A stretch of 64,000 bases of DNA, taken from NCBI RefSeq assembly GCF_021134715.1, contig NC_060026.1, positions 3,906,001 through 3,970,000 on the forward strand, in the 5' to 3' direction. Every line of letters starts with the position of its first letter. Position 1 is the first letter of the stretch. Under the pieces are notes generated by a model. It had not been told where the DNA came from, did not search any database, and was given only the letters and a program-made list of their open reading frames with translations. This DNA comes from Daphnia pulex (taxonomy: Eukaryota > Arthropoda > Branchiopoda > Diplostraca > Daphniidae). The position numbers and the translations under genes are program-made. Of the stretch, positions 23,095 to 37,153 are shown piece by piece.

Positions 23095-25460
23095 TTGATG
23101 GAACTCCGACCATTATCGTAATAAATAAATTTGATTCAAGCCCTGACACCGCAGCCACAGGCCTATTTAGAGTCTTTCAAAATTCTGTTAATGTGGTGGG
23201 CTCTATTATGCGGATAGAAATTCGGTCAAGCGACGGCACCACTCGAAATGAACATAGATTTGATTACTCGCGTTAATGAACACTAAAGAAACTTATGCAA
23301 GAAATCTGTTTTTCAAAAATTTGTTGTGCAACGCCAGCATATAAAGCATAATATTCGTGATTTGTTACGTTGTAGGGAATCACCTACATCAGAATAGATG
23401 GGACGTTTTATATTTCGACATAATTTCGATACCGCGTGCAACATAATAATTTCACAGATATCAAAACTCTGAATCAGAATCTGGTCGGGAATTTTATCAA
23501 GCCTACTTCCATGTTGGGGCAAATAAGCGATAATCTTAACTATCAGTTCTGATGTAGTAGTTGATATAATCTGTAATTTACCGCAGAAAACTGTCCTATA
23601 AAGTGACGGAGAATGCCAATGTTTGATTAACATATTTCATCCTAAAGAATTCCATCAAATCGAATCGCACTAATTAAATCCCAGCTTAAAAGCAGCAAAA
23701 ATTCCTAGTAAAATCCCCCAAAAATCAAGTTCATTTAATTGAAATCAAATCCGACGCTCGATTCATCTATAAAGATCCCTCATTATGATAGGAGTTGACT
23801 CAATTTCTTACACAACACTCAAGGCGAACGGCGCAACTACAAATTCTGGCAACTGGTAGGAAATAAAAGACGAATTCACTTCGTGAAAACACGTGCATGA
23901 ACTCAAAGTTGATCGACGTGGTATTCTGTTGTTGGAACCCCGACAAGTAATCGTAATAAATAAATAAGATTCAAGCCCTAATACCGCGACGTAATACCGT
24001 AGCCACATGCCTATTAAGAGTCTTTCAAAATTCTGCTGATGTGGCGGGATCTATTATATGATGCGAATCAAAAATCGGTCAAGCGACGACACACTCGGAA
24101 TTATTTCTCTAATTTTTTCTCGCGTTAATGAACACTAAAAAAACTTATGAAATCAATCTGAATGTCAAAAATTTGTTGTGCAACGCTAGCAAATATAGAA
24201 CACAAATTCGTGATTCGTTGGGTATTTTTACATCACCTACATCGGTGAAGATAGACTCCTTATATTTAGACACAACTTCATCTCTAATGTGGAAGGAAAT
24301 TATCACAGTGTTTGATTGTGATACAGTTGTAACCCAATGCGCCGCCAGATGCATAGGATTGATGAGGAATCTGTTTCATTAAACTTACCACGTTACATCT
24401 CAGATTGCATCACAAATTCTCCCTATGAAATATTTAAAATATAATCAAATTGAATACTCAATTTATTTTTCGTACAATGTCAATGTCGATAAACATATTC
24501 CGTCCTATAAAAATCCATTAAGTCACATCGCACTAATTAAATTCCTGCCGAAGAGCAACAAACAGTTCTCGCATATTTCCCTCCAAAATCAAGTTCATTT
24601 TCTTGATAAAAATTCCGACGCTCGATTCATCGTCATCCTTGTAAAGATCCCTCAAATATCCTATCAAAGTAGTTGACGCAATTTCTTACACAACACCAAG
24701 GCGAACGCCGCAACTACAAATTCTGGCAACTGGTAGGAAATAAAAGACGGATTCACTTCGTGAAAACACGTGCATGAACTCAAAGTTGATCGACGTGGAA
24801 TTCTATTGTTGGAACCCCGACAAGTATATTCGTAATAAATAAATTGGATATTCAAAACCTGATAACCCAACCGTAGTCACAGGCGCAGAGTCTTTCAAGA
24901 TTCTGCTGTAGCGGGATCTATTGTGAAACGACGACACACTCGGAAGGACGCAGATTTTATTTCTCGTGTAAATGAACACTCAAGTAACTGGTGAGGAGAA
25001 ACTGTTTTTCATTAACTTGTTGTGCAACGCTCGTAACTAAAGGTTTAATCATCGTGATACATTAAGCATGAATTGCGTCATTTATTTCGTTGGAGGATGT
25101 CAATATATTTTGACATTTCATTTTTCAATTTTGACTTTGAATCGTTCACAATTATCTGGGGCAGCGTGCAGAAAGTGCTTGATGTAATGTCTGCACATTA
25201 ACCACAGCGCCATTAATGTCGGGACACAACATTAATTCATAATTATGAACTACTTCGTTTTCACTACAAGAAGAAGCCCTATTATTAGAGTCAATTGGCT
25301 ATTCCAATACTCTATAACTTATTCAATCCTATGATATTGTATAAATCGCTTCCCACCAGTTTTAATCCCTGCCGAAGGGCAGTAAAAAATTCTTGCAAAA
25401 TCCCATAAAAATCATGTTCATTTAATCGAAATCAACTCCAAGTTCGATTCATTATCATTC
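23095..25460. repeat. Tandem repeat B, array 2 (about 2.7 units)
   Basis: The same ordered motifs as array 1 recur. TCTTTCAAAATTCTG is at about 23174, 24021 and (diverged) 24890; ACTTCGTGAAAACACGT at 23878 and 24756; and the CCGACGCTCGATTCAT-type motif at 23752, 24617 and 25437. Periods are about 847 and 869. Units here share features absent from array 1, such as GGCGCAACTACAAATTCTGG, showing that the arrays evolved partly separately. Confidence 0.85.
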
Positions 25461-25800
25461 CGATCGGCCGCTCTATTTAAAACAGAAAAAAAATGGGCGG
25501 GTGGAGGTGGGCTGTAGGGTGTTCTGGAGTAGGCCTAGATGGATCTTATCTACTACGTAATTAAACCCGATTAAACCCAAGTTAATCAATAAACAAAGTG
25601 AGGCCTAAATCAAATGCTCGGGATTAAATCCTATCAAAGTTGGGAGGGAAAAAAGGGAATTCCCAAATGGCTTTTAGATGTATAGAAAGTAGGCCTAATA
25701 TAGTATAGAATTATGCATACCCGATAGCCATCAAAATTGCAGTTAGACTACATAGGCTACCGATTTTTGTATCTCTTTTTTTTTTCCAACCATCAAGTCA
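25440..25800. repeat. Segments L' and R' joined
   Basis: L' (25440-25620) and R' (25626-25800) are copies of 20110-20280 and 22938-23090, but here only a few bases apart. The 2.65 kb island with the nicotinic receptor exon, which separates them in the first copy, is missing here. Confidence 0.75.
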
Positions 25801-28800
25801 CATAACAAGAAATCGAAGGCCTAAACAAAGACAGTCGGTCTGGTCGTATTCGATATTTTGTTTGCCGAGGGTCAACATCATCAGATGGAAACAAAAGGAG
25901 CGGCTCTCTGCTGCTGCTCCTCTATATAAATGTGGATATTATAATACAATGTCTTTATATTATACCGACAATCTTCGGGGTTTGAAGGGGGGGGGGGGAC
26001 ACGCTGGATCAACATTGATACAGTCGCAAGTGCGCAGAGTGCACAGCAGCAGCAGCACTGGCCCGCGTCCTTTTATCTAATAACATTCCAGTCTGCTGCG
26101 TTATAGACTCTGCTGCTGTCTAAACTGACTCGAGATAATACTATAAGACGCTAGTATAAGCTATTCAACGCTGGCCAACCGGTAGCGGGAGAAACATTTT
26201 GGTGGATCGCCAACCACAGCACCCAAGGTCTATAATAGCAACAACAACGTCAGACACTTTTTCTTCTCTGCAGTGGCAGGCATTGGATTATTTGATGGAT
26301 GACACAATCAATGGCCGAATAAGAGAGAAAAAGGTGATTTTTTCACGATTTTTTCCAAGATCTTTCCAAAATAGGGAAAGAAAAAAACAGAACCGGACAC
26401 GCAGCTCCTTATTTTTTTGTTCTGTAGAGTCGCAACAGTGAAACTTGAAACTTCATTGAAAACGACAAAGTGACTCGAGCTGCCAGTAATTTTGTTCCGT
26501 GGGTGACGTTATTCTTCTTCTTCTTCCCCCCTTTACGTATAGAGTCTGATGTGGCGTGCAACGTGAGGAGGACTCAATTGGGAGCGAGCAATGCGTGTGT
26601 CTCCCGTTCGAATGCTAATCAATTTCAAAAGTCATTCGTATATTAGTATAGGAGCCACAGCTGAGAGGCAGCCAACACGATAAGGGAGTGGCGTTATTAC
26701 TGTCTCGCAATAAACTCAACGAAAATCTCGCAGCTCTATAGACACCAGCCGTATCTCCCGTCGATTTGTTTTCCCAAATTTTCACCAAATTTCTTTCCCC
26801 CCTTTTAGTTTTTTTCTTTTTTCGTCTGATAATTCCAAGAAACGGGTGCCGATTAAATCAGCAGGGAGTTAATCATCGACTGGCATCATTTGCGCCCAGT
26901 TGCAGCATGTGTGCGCACTTTCGAATGCTGTTTGAAGCCCCCCGCTCGTAAATCTACATGCGCTGATGATGTCAGCCGACTAATTATAACAATCTCACGT
27001 GACCCCCTTATTTTATTCTCCCAATGGGGCCGAGTATGGTCGATCAACAAAAAAAGGAAAAAAATAAAACAAAACGTCTTGGAGGAATTCCAAACCAATT
27101 TATTTGACGGGTCCCCCTTTTTATAGATCGTAATAACCGCTGCTGGCTGGCCGGTTGATGAATGGGCCAATTCTGTATATTCCCTTATTTTTTTTCCCTT
27201 GAAATCCATTTGACCTTTTGCCTCCCCACATCAGCCGTCCGTTTATCTCAATACTGTGCACTTGATTTAACCGCTCTCTCCGTCGATGACTCTCTGGAGA
27301 TCAATCTTCTACAATCTTGGAACTCTCAAAAAAAGGAAAAAAAAAGGAAAAACGGATATTATAAGGAACGACTCGATGGAGAGACTATAGCGCTACTGGG
27401 TCTTCTGGGAGAAAGTGCAATGGGGACCCAGCAGCAGCAAAGGGGGGCTCCAGAACACACAGACAGTGGTCAAGTTGCTGTGTGTGTGTAGCCGAGAAAC
27501 TCGGAGATATCTCAGTCAAGTCATCGGAAAAGTCAGAATATGGGCGCGGTCAAACAGAAGCGATATATGTATGGGCTATCTATACATCCATATGGATACA
27601 CACACACGCAGATGTGTATCCTTATTAGACGTTTCTAGCTATAGCTCCCATACAGCGATGTATATATAACGGGCGGGGTCGCTGTAAAAAGATGAACATC
27701 GCACCCCGGCAGCAGCAACAACAGTCCAGCAGCCAGCCCAAATATATTCAAGAGAGGATATACTATACAGCAATCAGCCCCAGTCTTTTCCTCTCGGCAC
27801 AACCAACACCGGAGGGACTACCACTTATATCTTTATCCCCTTTTTTCTTCTACTTCTTCTTCTTCTTCTTCCAGCGCAATAGATGCGCATCGATGACTTT
27901 GACCCGACTCCTCCCCTTTCTGTATAGACTCCAGTGGGGCCTTTGTGACCGGCTATTTAAAAGAGGACCAGCACAAGACACATATCACCGAATGTGATAT
28001 GAAAGAGAGAGTGGGAAAAGATGCTGCTGCTGCGGTTAGGAGAAATCAAAAACTCACGGGACCGATCAATACATCAGGCCCATTCATTCATTTGACGAGA
28101 GAGGGATGGGACAGATAGGACAGATATTGGACTCATCTTCCTTCTATGTGGTGGTGAGAGAGAGAAAAAGAGAATCGGAAGTCGCCAGAGTCGTAAAAAT
28201 GTAGAGAGATATATAAATACGACCTCATCAATCATTTTCTTATTTCTCCGGGGCGCCCAGCAAGAACAACGTTGACGTATATATATACACGGCATTGATG
28301 GCCCAAAGGATATGGAGAGAGAATATAAGCAAAAAGAGACTAGGGAGAGAGAGAAAAAAAAAAGATAATTGATTGCCATTTGACACCTCCAAAAACCAGC
28401 GAGTTTCTCATCTTTAAACAGCCAGAAAAGATGAAGAGGACAACTTGGAACACAGAACAAGGGAATTAGGAGAAGAGGAATTTTTCTTTTAACAACAACA
28501 CACACACACACAAACCCCTGGGTAAAAAGAAAAAAAGAAACGTCGACGTCGTTCCGCCCCATTCTCAGCAGCCCACTCATTTCCGTGTGCTATGGCGCCA
28601 GGCCGGAGAAATTACACTCTCATCTCCTCTCATACCCTGGGCAGCAAACGAAAAAAGAGAAAAAGATTTTTCTTTTCTGTTTTAACCGAGGTTTTAACCC
28701 TTCGCGACGATGAGAGAGAAGAAAAAACATATGTTTAACCTAAACACACACAGCAGGCAAGTGCCACATAGAGCGGATAACACGTGTTAAGAGATTCCCT

Positions 28801-31800
28801 CGTTAAGAAAAAAAGGAGAAAAAATCATCTAGCGAGACCCTGCCACATTGTAAATATTAGGCCAAGGCGTTACGGGCCACCGAACAAGCGTCTCTCTCTT
28901 CTCTCTATAACTAAACTATCCATCTATTATTGCGTAAAAGTATATACAAGAGAGACACTGTCATCTGAATATACACATGTCCGTCCGCTCTCACTGTCTT
29001 CCCCTCTCATTCATTCATCTTTGGGCTGATGTGTAATAAATAAAGATCGGATGCATCCGCATAGTTACATCCATATGTGGGTGGAACAAAAAAAGGAGGC
29101 CTGAAAAAAAGAGGATCGCCACAAGACACCGGAGATGATCCTGCTGTGCGTCCCTCTTGGTCAAAAAGTTGTCTAGTTGCACTTTGCTTCAAGTGATCAA
29201 ATAATTTTTTTAATTCGATTGTTGACTCACAGAAAAAGTTGTGAGGGAAAAAAACAAAACAAGCCTGATAGTGATCTGCAGTCGTTCTACAAATGAGTTT
29301 TTGAATAAACCCTAACTGAGTAAAACAAAAAGGGCAAGAGAAAACAATTCCTGTCAACGGCCTAGCTCAGGAATAATCGTACTTGGTAGGCCCCTACTGT
29401 GCAACGATTTAGAATCAACGCCACTCAATAGTCAGAAAAGAAGGATAGAGATTTTGGTTTCCTACCTTTAAGCCTGGGAAATACAGCCAGGCTTCCACAT
29501 GTATTCCATCCGCTGAAAAGTTGAATCCAACACCAGGAAGGATAGGGAAAAGGGTGTCCTCGTGAATACACCCACACTCGCATGGGCATACACGAGGACA
29601 TTGAAAGAAAGGGGAAAAGGAGATCCGTAGCTCGGCCATAGGGAGGTTATCCAATCAAGTGGGATGCTGTTTATCTAAATAAAAAATTTAAAAAAAGGGT
29701 TACGAAAAATATCTGCAGAAACAATAAGTCAGAAAAAAGTTGAAATTAAGACAGCCGGTAAACCATAAATAAATTAACAGGAGAATTTCAGGTTTTGATG
29801 CAATACACTTATGCAAGTCATGCATCATTCAAATACCTAGCAGGTAACAGGTTAACAAAAGTTACGAAAAACATTACCCAAGTGATGAGATGAGATTGTT
29901 GCTGACGACAGGCCAATCCACCACCACAAGCAGAAACTGGCATATTCTGTAGTTATGATGGCTGGCTCAGGCCTCGAATCTGTACAAAGGAAAAGGTTAC
30001 TGTACAGAAAGGTTATAGCTGTACAGAGCAAACATACTGCCATGCATCAAAAGCAGTGAGCTTACAACTTACATCATAAAAGTTAGTCAGAAACTAACTT
30101 GACTCTTCTATTCAAGCTCTCATAATCGTTCTAATTGTATTCATAGTTTAATTTACCTGTAAAACAGCATGGAGTGGATATTAACTATTAAGCGATTCCA
30201 TAGAGAGAATCGACCACGAATTCACGCGACCACATTTTTGGAATTTTAACAGCAGACGACACTAATCGGTCTAATTAATTAGCTATGCCTAAGTATCGAT
30301 AGAAATGATTTAAAATCGATTCTCCCGCCTAAATTCAAACCGCTCATAAAAGATAAAGCGGTTTTCTTATCCACATTATTTAAATATTTAATAGATTTCG
30401 TCTCATCAAGTTACACAGAGCCCCCTTACCAAATAATTTGCACGAAACCCTCAGATATTATAATTCCTTTTAGACCGAAACAGTTAAAATATAAAATCCT
30501 TCAGGGCCCTCTTGGGAAGCCAAGAGGGAATAATGATTATTCTCAATGGCAGAGACGGAATGAACCTCCATATTGAGACTCTGAGTATATAAACTCTGAC
30601 ATTTGGACTTTTGGACTTTGTATAGGTCTGGGTCGGGTCTCTCGATTATAGCATAGGACCGCAGCAGCAGCAGCCAAGAGTCGTATTATATAGACTAGTG
30701 CGTTCTATATTTATTAGAGATCTTCAGCAGGGGTCCGGTTCGGTTTTATTTTTTGGGTTAACTCTCAGACGACCGAGTTAGTTGATGGAATTGGTTAAAC
30801 AAACGTTAGTAAAATGACACCGAACAAAGTCTGTCGATATTTTTACTCACTGGGGGTCCAAAAACCACCGAGTCGCATGTAAATGATGTACGAAGCCCAA
30901 ACGCGCTCATCTTGCAAAAACTTTCTGACTTTCACCTCTCGTTCCTTATTAGACCAGTGTGTGTGTGTAACTGGTGGGTGATGTTGGGACACTTTTTTGG
31001 GGGTGTCAAGAACCAGCAAGAGCAGGTCCGAATATAAATCGACTGCGTGTCAAAGGGGCGGTGTGGGCGAGCCCAGATTTATGTGTGGAGGCGACCAAGA
31101 AGAAGAAGAAGTCACGAGCGCACACACATCCATAGACAAACACGCAATAACTATGTGTGGAACCGTCTGTGGCTGTACAGCTCCTATACAGGGCAATTGA
31201 TACCATCTTAATAAAATGTTATCTCTGTCTACATGTCTATAGGGAACGATCGCAGCACGAGGACGGGATAAAAATGTTTGTTGACGACAGAGGATGGCCG
31301 GATCGGATTTTTTTCGATGAAAAGTTGGTCATAAAAATAATCAGCTTAGGCGCATGTAAATATACGCAGCGCTAGACCAATTATACATCAGCCAGCATAG
31401 GGCAATAAGTGCGTGGAAAGCGCGGGGAGACAGTTTTCCTCGTATCCAGCACGCCCGTAAAAGGTTATCAATATACAAAGGGGCTTGATAGACTATACGG
31501 GGGGGAAATGATAAACACATTGCAGCTTATTATATACACACACACATGTATAGTATATAGAGGAACGACATGCCTATATGCCAGTATGCGTGCTGCCGTT
31601 TGGGAGGTATATTTAATATCGCATCATCAAACATGAAAACGTATAGACATCCAAACACCAGCAGCCACTGCTGGCCAGATCCTGTTTCCTGTTGAACATT
31701 GGACACACACACACACAAAACAAACGAGAACTAGTTTGATTTCTTTATTTTTTCTTATATTCCTCATACTATACGCTGGCTGCTGATTAGGCGATACATG

Positions 31801-33239
31801 CTGTGTTATTAAAATATAAGGGACTATCGTCAACTGCAATTTGAAAATTTAATTTCATCAGTCTGTTGGTTAATTAATCAAATAAGATATTTTCTCGTCT
31901 GGAGAGATATTAGAGCTGTGCATATACTGCGATCCTTATACAATGCAGCTAATAAAACCAACAGGTCAGGCATCCGGGTCAAATTATAATTCTGAGAAAA
32001 AAAGTAATCTAAAATTTTATCGTCAATAAAAAAGATGTGGATCCCATTTGAGGGTGGTTAGCTAGCTAGCGAAGACCACATCACATTGTATATGTTGAGC
32101 TTTTCTTTTTTCCAGGGGGAATAAGGGAAGCTCATCGCGCACACTGAAGCAGTTAGCATTTCTGTGTGTGTGCTGCATGCTGGGGGGAGAGTAGAAGAAG
32201 AAGAAGAGATTAAAAATAAAAGGATTGGATTTCTCCGTCAATATAAGACGCGTCCTCACACGGAGTCGCGGGACCGTGGCGAGATAGTGCCACACATAAT
32301 ACGACGTTGGCACTAAATAATAATAATAATAATATTAAATCCCCTGATAAAAAAGAAAAAAAAAAAAAAAAAAACTTTCATCTTCTCCCAATCATCACAG
32401 CATAGCATATAGCGTTCCGCGTTTATAAATAAATGTTATTTAGTTAGTAAAAAATAAAATATGTGCGCGGTCCGGTCAAACTCGTGTCTGGTTGCGGCGA
32501 GATGATGAACGAGCGCGAGTATATATATGCATGTATAAAAATGTGTGATGTCTGGGACGGGACCCGTGACCCCCTTATACCCCCGTATGATCAACTTATA
32601 TAGTGGAGCGATAGCCTTGGGTAATTGAGGGCAATGCTGCTGGCGCACTAAAGGGGAAACATATAAGAGAGAAATCAAAAAAATAAAATCATCACTCGAC
32701 GTCCCGACCCGAGACGGACGCAATCAATAACACACTGGCAAGTAAATGTAGTCCCTATGTGCTTGCACACTCGGTGCCCTTTGTGTCGCGGGGGTCAACT
32801 GGTTTCTGCTCAAATGGATAAATGGATAATCGTGTATTTACAACAGATAGATGTACACACAAAAACCAAAGCAGCTGCGCTTATATAGAAATGTGTTGGC
32901 GATCGAGTGAAACAAGAGGAGACTCAAACTGGTGAGAGATGAGATGCTGGTGGGACTTGTTCGTTATTTCCCATCGGGGCGGAACCAGATTAAAACGTTT
33001 CGTCTCGTTTCCAGGAAACGTCATCACGAAGCGCTTGCGTCGTCGCTTCTCCGGCCAAAACTTATGAATTATATTCCAGAAAAGTGTTGGCGCTCTATAA
33101 TATCAGTTTCGAGATTGCACGCATGTAATTATATTGGCTGGGGCTGGGGCTGAGCCAGCACAGCAGCATCTGCTCTTGCTGACTCTCATCCGCGTCTGTG
33201 ATGTGCGTAGATCGTTAGACGTCAATAATAAATATCTAT
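25801..33239. other. Long stretch with no convincing gene
   Basis: Possibly intron of the nicotinic receptor gene or intergenic. Many TATA-like, CA-repeat and TTC-repeat stretches are present, along with a G run at 25987-25998 and an A run at about 32354-32373. The largest open frame (28074-28580, minus) is hydrophobic low-complexity translation. DRE-like TATCGATA occurs at 30294-30301. Apart from the exon-like segments at 29466-29979, I see nothing gene-like. Confidence 0.4.
29466..29979 (-). other. Two exon-like segments of a possible non-coding transcript
   Basis: On the minus strand 29979-29878 runs from TTTGTACAG to a GTAATG donor, and 29674-29466 runs from ATTTAG to a GTAGG donor. Joining them does not keep a reading frame. 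The second segment contains a perfect 10-base stem TGTCCTCGTG (29555-29564) with its complement at 29591-29600. A DRE-like site lies 320 bases upstream. This could be a long non-coding RNA; chance splice-site matches are equally possible. Confidence 0.2.
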
Positions 33240-33491
33240 CTATCGTTCGATATTATAATTATCTTCACGTTTTTTTCCGTTTGTTGACCGAATTCTTAGA
33301 TTTTTCCAGATAATTCTCGGTATTAAACAAGTTGCACACGGACGCACGTTCACCGTATTGGTTTCGCTTTCGTTTTGGATTTCGTCGAACCGATTTCTCG
33401 TACCGACCTCGTTACTAACCTCGTTACTAACGCCAGCAGTTGACACCAGAATAAAAAATGTCGCCCAATTAATTATTTGCGCATTATACAT
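33240..33491 (-). CDS. Candidate small secreted protein
   Basis: ATG at 33489-33491 opens an 83-residue frame. A leader-like N-terminus (IINWATFFILVSTAG) is followed by a direct duplication SNEVSNEV, an acidic segment, a CxxC pair in RPCATCLIPR and a basic tail with NGKKRED, which holds a dibasic site. This could be a peptide precursor or the first exon of a larger secreted protein, since GT donors lie near the end (for example after NGKK). I recognise no family. Codon use is plausible but there is no second line of evidence. Confidence 0.3.
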   Translation of the reverse strand: MYNAQIINWATFFILVSTAGVSNEVSNEVGTRNRFDEIQNESETNTVNVRPCATCLIPRIIWKNLRIRSTNGKKREDNYNIER

Positions 33492-34635
33492 GAATCGAAT
33501 ATACGTTAACAAAGCCAAAAGGCCTGTGAAGTATATTGCGGGTGGATGTTGCTGAGGTTTCCGTTGATGAATGGCGCCGGGGTTGGGCCTAGTCGGACAC
33601 ATTTGTCCGTCTTCTGGCGCCCGCCGATCTCCTCCCACTGCCATGTCCCATGGTCCCCATCGTGCGCTGGCTCTCTTTTCACCCATAATCCTTTTTCCCT
33701 AGTCCCATCAGCCAAAAAGAATAAGATATAGTCCTCCTCTATTCTGTATATATATTTAACTGCTGCTTTCGGTAGTGACTGGGATATACAATGTTTTGTC
33801 AATTGAATTATTATACAGCTCCGCTTTTTTTTTCGTCCCCTTGCTGTCTCTACGGTAATGAGCCGGCCACAAAGAAGGGACGGGGCCAAGCAATAAGCAA
33901 CACACAGCAAGAAAATAGGAGAGAGGAAAAAAAAGGGAAAATGAGGTTATTGATTGGGGTCGGAAGTGTCACAAGTGTTAAAAGAAGAAAGGTTCGACGC
34001 TGACTTGTTTGCATTCCACATAACATTTAGGCCCCGCGTGTAAAAAATCACGAATAGTTTTTTCTTTTTTTTAGAAAGAGATGGTAAAAACTATTCGGAT
34101 GTTGTGTAACAGTGGCGCAGCTCCGGTGATAATAAATTATATATTTTTCGGGAAATGCTCAACATTTTTCCCTGTGTGTTGTGCGGGGCCTAAAGAATCT
34201 CCCGCTGCTGAAGAAATAACTGACAGCCCAGCAGCAGCAAATTCATCTCTTCGATGGGAGTTTTTTTTTTTTTTTTTTTCTGCGCCGGGCGCATATTTGA
34301 CGGGAGGAGACGGTGCCCCCATTAGCGCACACATGCTGTGTATATATAGGGCTGATGGGGCCTGCTGGCCTACCCCTTCATTAGGTCTCATAATACTATA
34401 TGATATATATATATAATACTATATGTCTAACATCTATTTACTTGCATTTGTTGCGATTGTATTTGTTCGAGACAAAGTTGCCTACCAGCAATGCTGCTTT
34501 ATTCTTCTTCCAAACATTTTCGAGGAATCAATAAAGATCGCCAAAAAGTTTTATTTAAAAAGCTTTGCCAGTGAGAAGGAATTTTACTTTTACTAACTGT
34601 CTTATTCTCAGCTATATATGTTATTCACAGTCTCT
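33492..34635. other. No gene identified
   Basis: No exon recognised. A run of about 19 T lies at 34262-34280. Short open frames on both strands overlap one another. Confidence 0.45.
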
Positions 34636-35258
34636 ACAAATAGGTTTTTGAAGGGTCGCGCCATAAAAAATGTTGGATGAGCTTGAAATGTTGGCCACCA
34701 GGTGGCTGGTTTTGTTTACTTGGTCCTGTCGTCTGTGTTCTTGCATGGTTTCTGTTTTTAAAATTTAAAAATTGTTTTTCTTATCTGTTTCTAGGAATAT
34801 GGAAACAATTAGTAAGGGATTTGGAATGTGGTTGTGAATTTGAATAAAAGTGTTGGGATTGAAAAATAAGTGCTGAGGACCGCAAGGATAAACCGACTGC
34901 CAGATTTTGTTTGCTCATCAGGTTTGTTCAAAGTTTTCAGTTTCCCATGATACTAATTTGCAGTCTATACTGTTTACATGGTTTGGGCTTTACTTATTTG
35001 GGTGCAGTTCTAAAATAGGGCATGATTTAATATCTTTCCTTGTTTACCAAAATTTAGCAGTTTTCCAGTGCACATTGACACCATCGAAAAGGTTATGCTT
35101 GTGAAATTCTGGCATTTAGAAAGAAACCGTGGTTAGTGATGATTAGAGTATTCTTTATTTTAGGCCATTCCCATCAATCTTTGACGGTAAGAAAGATTTA
35201 CAAGAATATTGAAATGAAAACAATGGTTGATTGGTAATTTTTTTCTTTAGTAAATGGT
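34636..35258. repeat. Outer, diverged part of the left inverted-repeat arm
   Basis: Segments such as GGTTTTTGAAGGGTCGCGCC, GGCCACCAGGTGGCTGGTTT and TTGTTTACTT recur in reverse at 52611-53250 with many substitutions and indels. The inverted duplication is therefore older and longer than its near-identical inner part, and ends just where the Hsp90/IP3-receptor block begins on the right. No gene here. Confidence 0.7.
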
Positions 35259-35274
35259 GGCCCTGAAAAGGGCC
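35259..35274 (-). terminator. Histone 3' stem-loop of H3 (left)
   Basis: The canonical replication-dependent histone hairpin GGCCCTTTTCAGGGCC is followed by ACCA on the minus strand, 33 bases after the H3 stop. It would bind SLBP. A purine-rich AAAGAAA downstream is the likely U7 (HDE) site. Confidence 0.95.
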
Positions 35275-35307
35275 GATTGGTAAGTCAAAAGGGATTTTAA
35301 AAGTCGC

Positions 35308-36316
<1,009 letters not shown>

Positions 36317-36357
36317 ATCTGACTTTAGTAGTCAAACTCTGATCTTTCAATCCAATC

Positions 36358-36373
36358 GGCCCTTTTCAGGGCC
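36358..36373 (+). terminator. Histone 3' stem-loop of H4 (left)
   Basis: GGCCCTTTTCAGGGCC followed by ACCATTTACTT and AAAGAAAAAGA, the latter a likely histone downstream element. Confidence 0.95.
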
Positions 36374-37105
36374 ACCATTTACTTAAAGAAAAAGATTTCT
36401 CAACCACTTAAACCATATTCTTAAAGTTGACTTTCTATTAACATGAATAACAAAAACAATCCGATTTGATACAGGTCTTTGGAGCAATACGTCCTAACTA
36501 TTAAAGTATTAAGTAAGTGTTCGTGCATCATAGAAAATATTTTTCTAGATATTAAAGCTGGTATGAAACGCATTTCACTGTTTTCAGCCGAATAACATGA
36601 ATCGGAAAATATCCAGATGCTTCTCAGATTTTACGGAGTATAATTTTTTGATACATCCTACTTAAATTTTCGTCAATTTCTGAAGTTGTTCTTAGCTACT
36701 GCAAAATTATTTCGTCACTATCGGTCGAACTTCATCTGAATCACCATTTGAATGAAATGAAAACGCTGTGGCATAGATCAAAACTGTTTTGATATGTTGA
36801 TTTTTTAACGCTTTCTTTCAACTTCTACTTTTAAATGAAAAAAAACTGTGAATCCGAAATATTTAATAACTTTTCGTCGTATCTAACGATTTGCTTAATG
36901 TAAAAGTTACTCTATTGCTACGGAGACGAATTTCGTGATCGATTTTTCTCTCTATTCAACGCATTGTTCCGAAATACCTTAGAAGAGCGTACTATGTCTA
37001 GATACAAAGCGTTAAGTTCCGTCATAAAAATTGGGTCGAGTTTTGGACTGGATTAGAAAAATGCCAAAAGCAGTTAATTTGTTTTCATTTCTTGAATATT
37101 TTGGT
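36374..37105. other. H4-H2B spacer (left)
   Basis: AT-rich DNA between convergent 3' ends. No gene. Nearly identical to 50777-51486 in reverse, with scattered substitutions and short indels (for example around 36680 and 36740). Confidence 0.7.
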
Positions 37106-37121
37106 GGCCCTGAAAAGGGCC
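37106..37121 (-). terminator. Histone 3' stem-loop of H2B (left)
   Basis: GGCCCTTTTCAGGGCC on the minus strand, 32 bases beyond the H2B stop, followed by ACCAAAAT. Confidence 0.95.
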
Positions 37122-37153
37122 GTTTGGTTTGTAGAGAGACCAAGAGGAACAAT

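Noticed and set aside
28074-28580. 168-codon minus-strand frame
   Set aside because: Hydrophobic translation of purine-rich low-complexity DNA, no family match or gene context.
34262-34280. Poly(T) run as the tail of a minus-strand retroposed gene or LINE
   Set aside because: No coding remnant or target duplication beside it.
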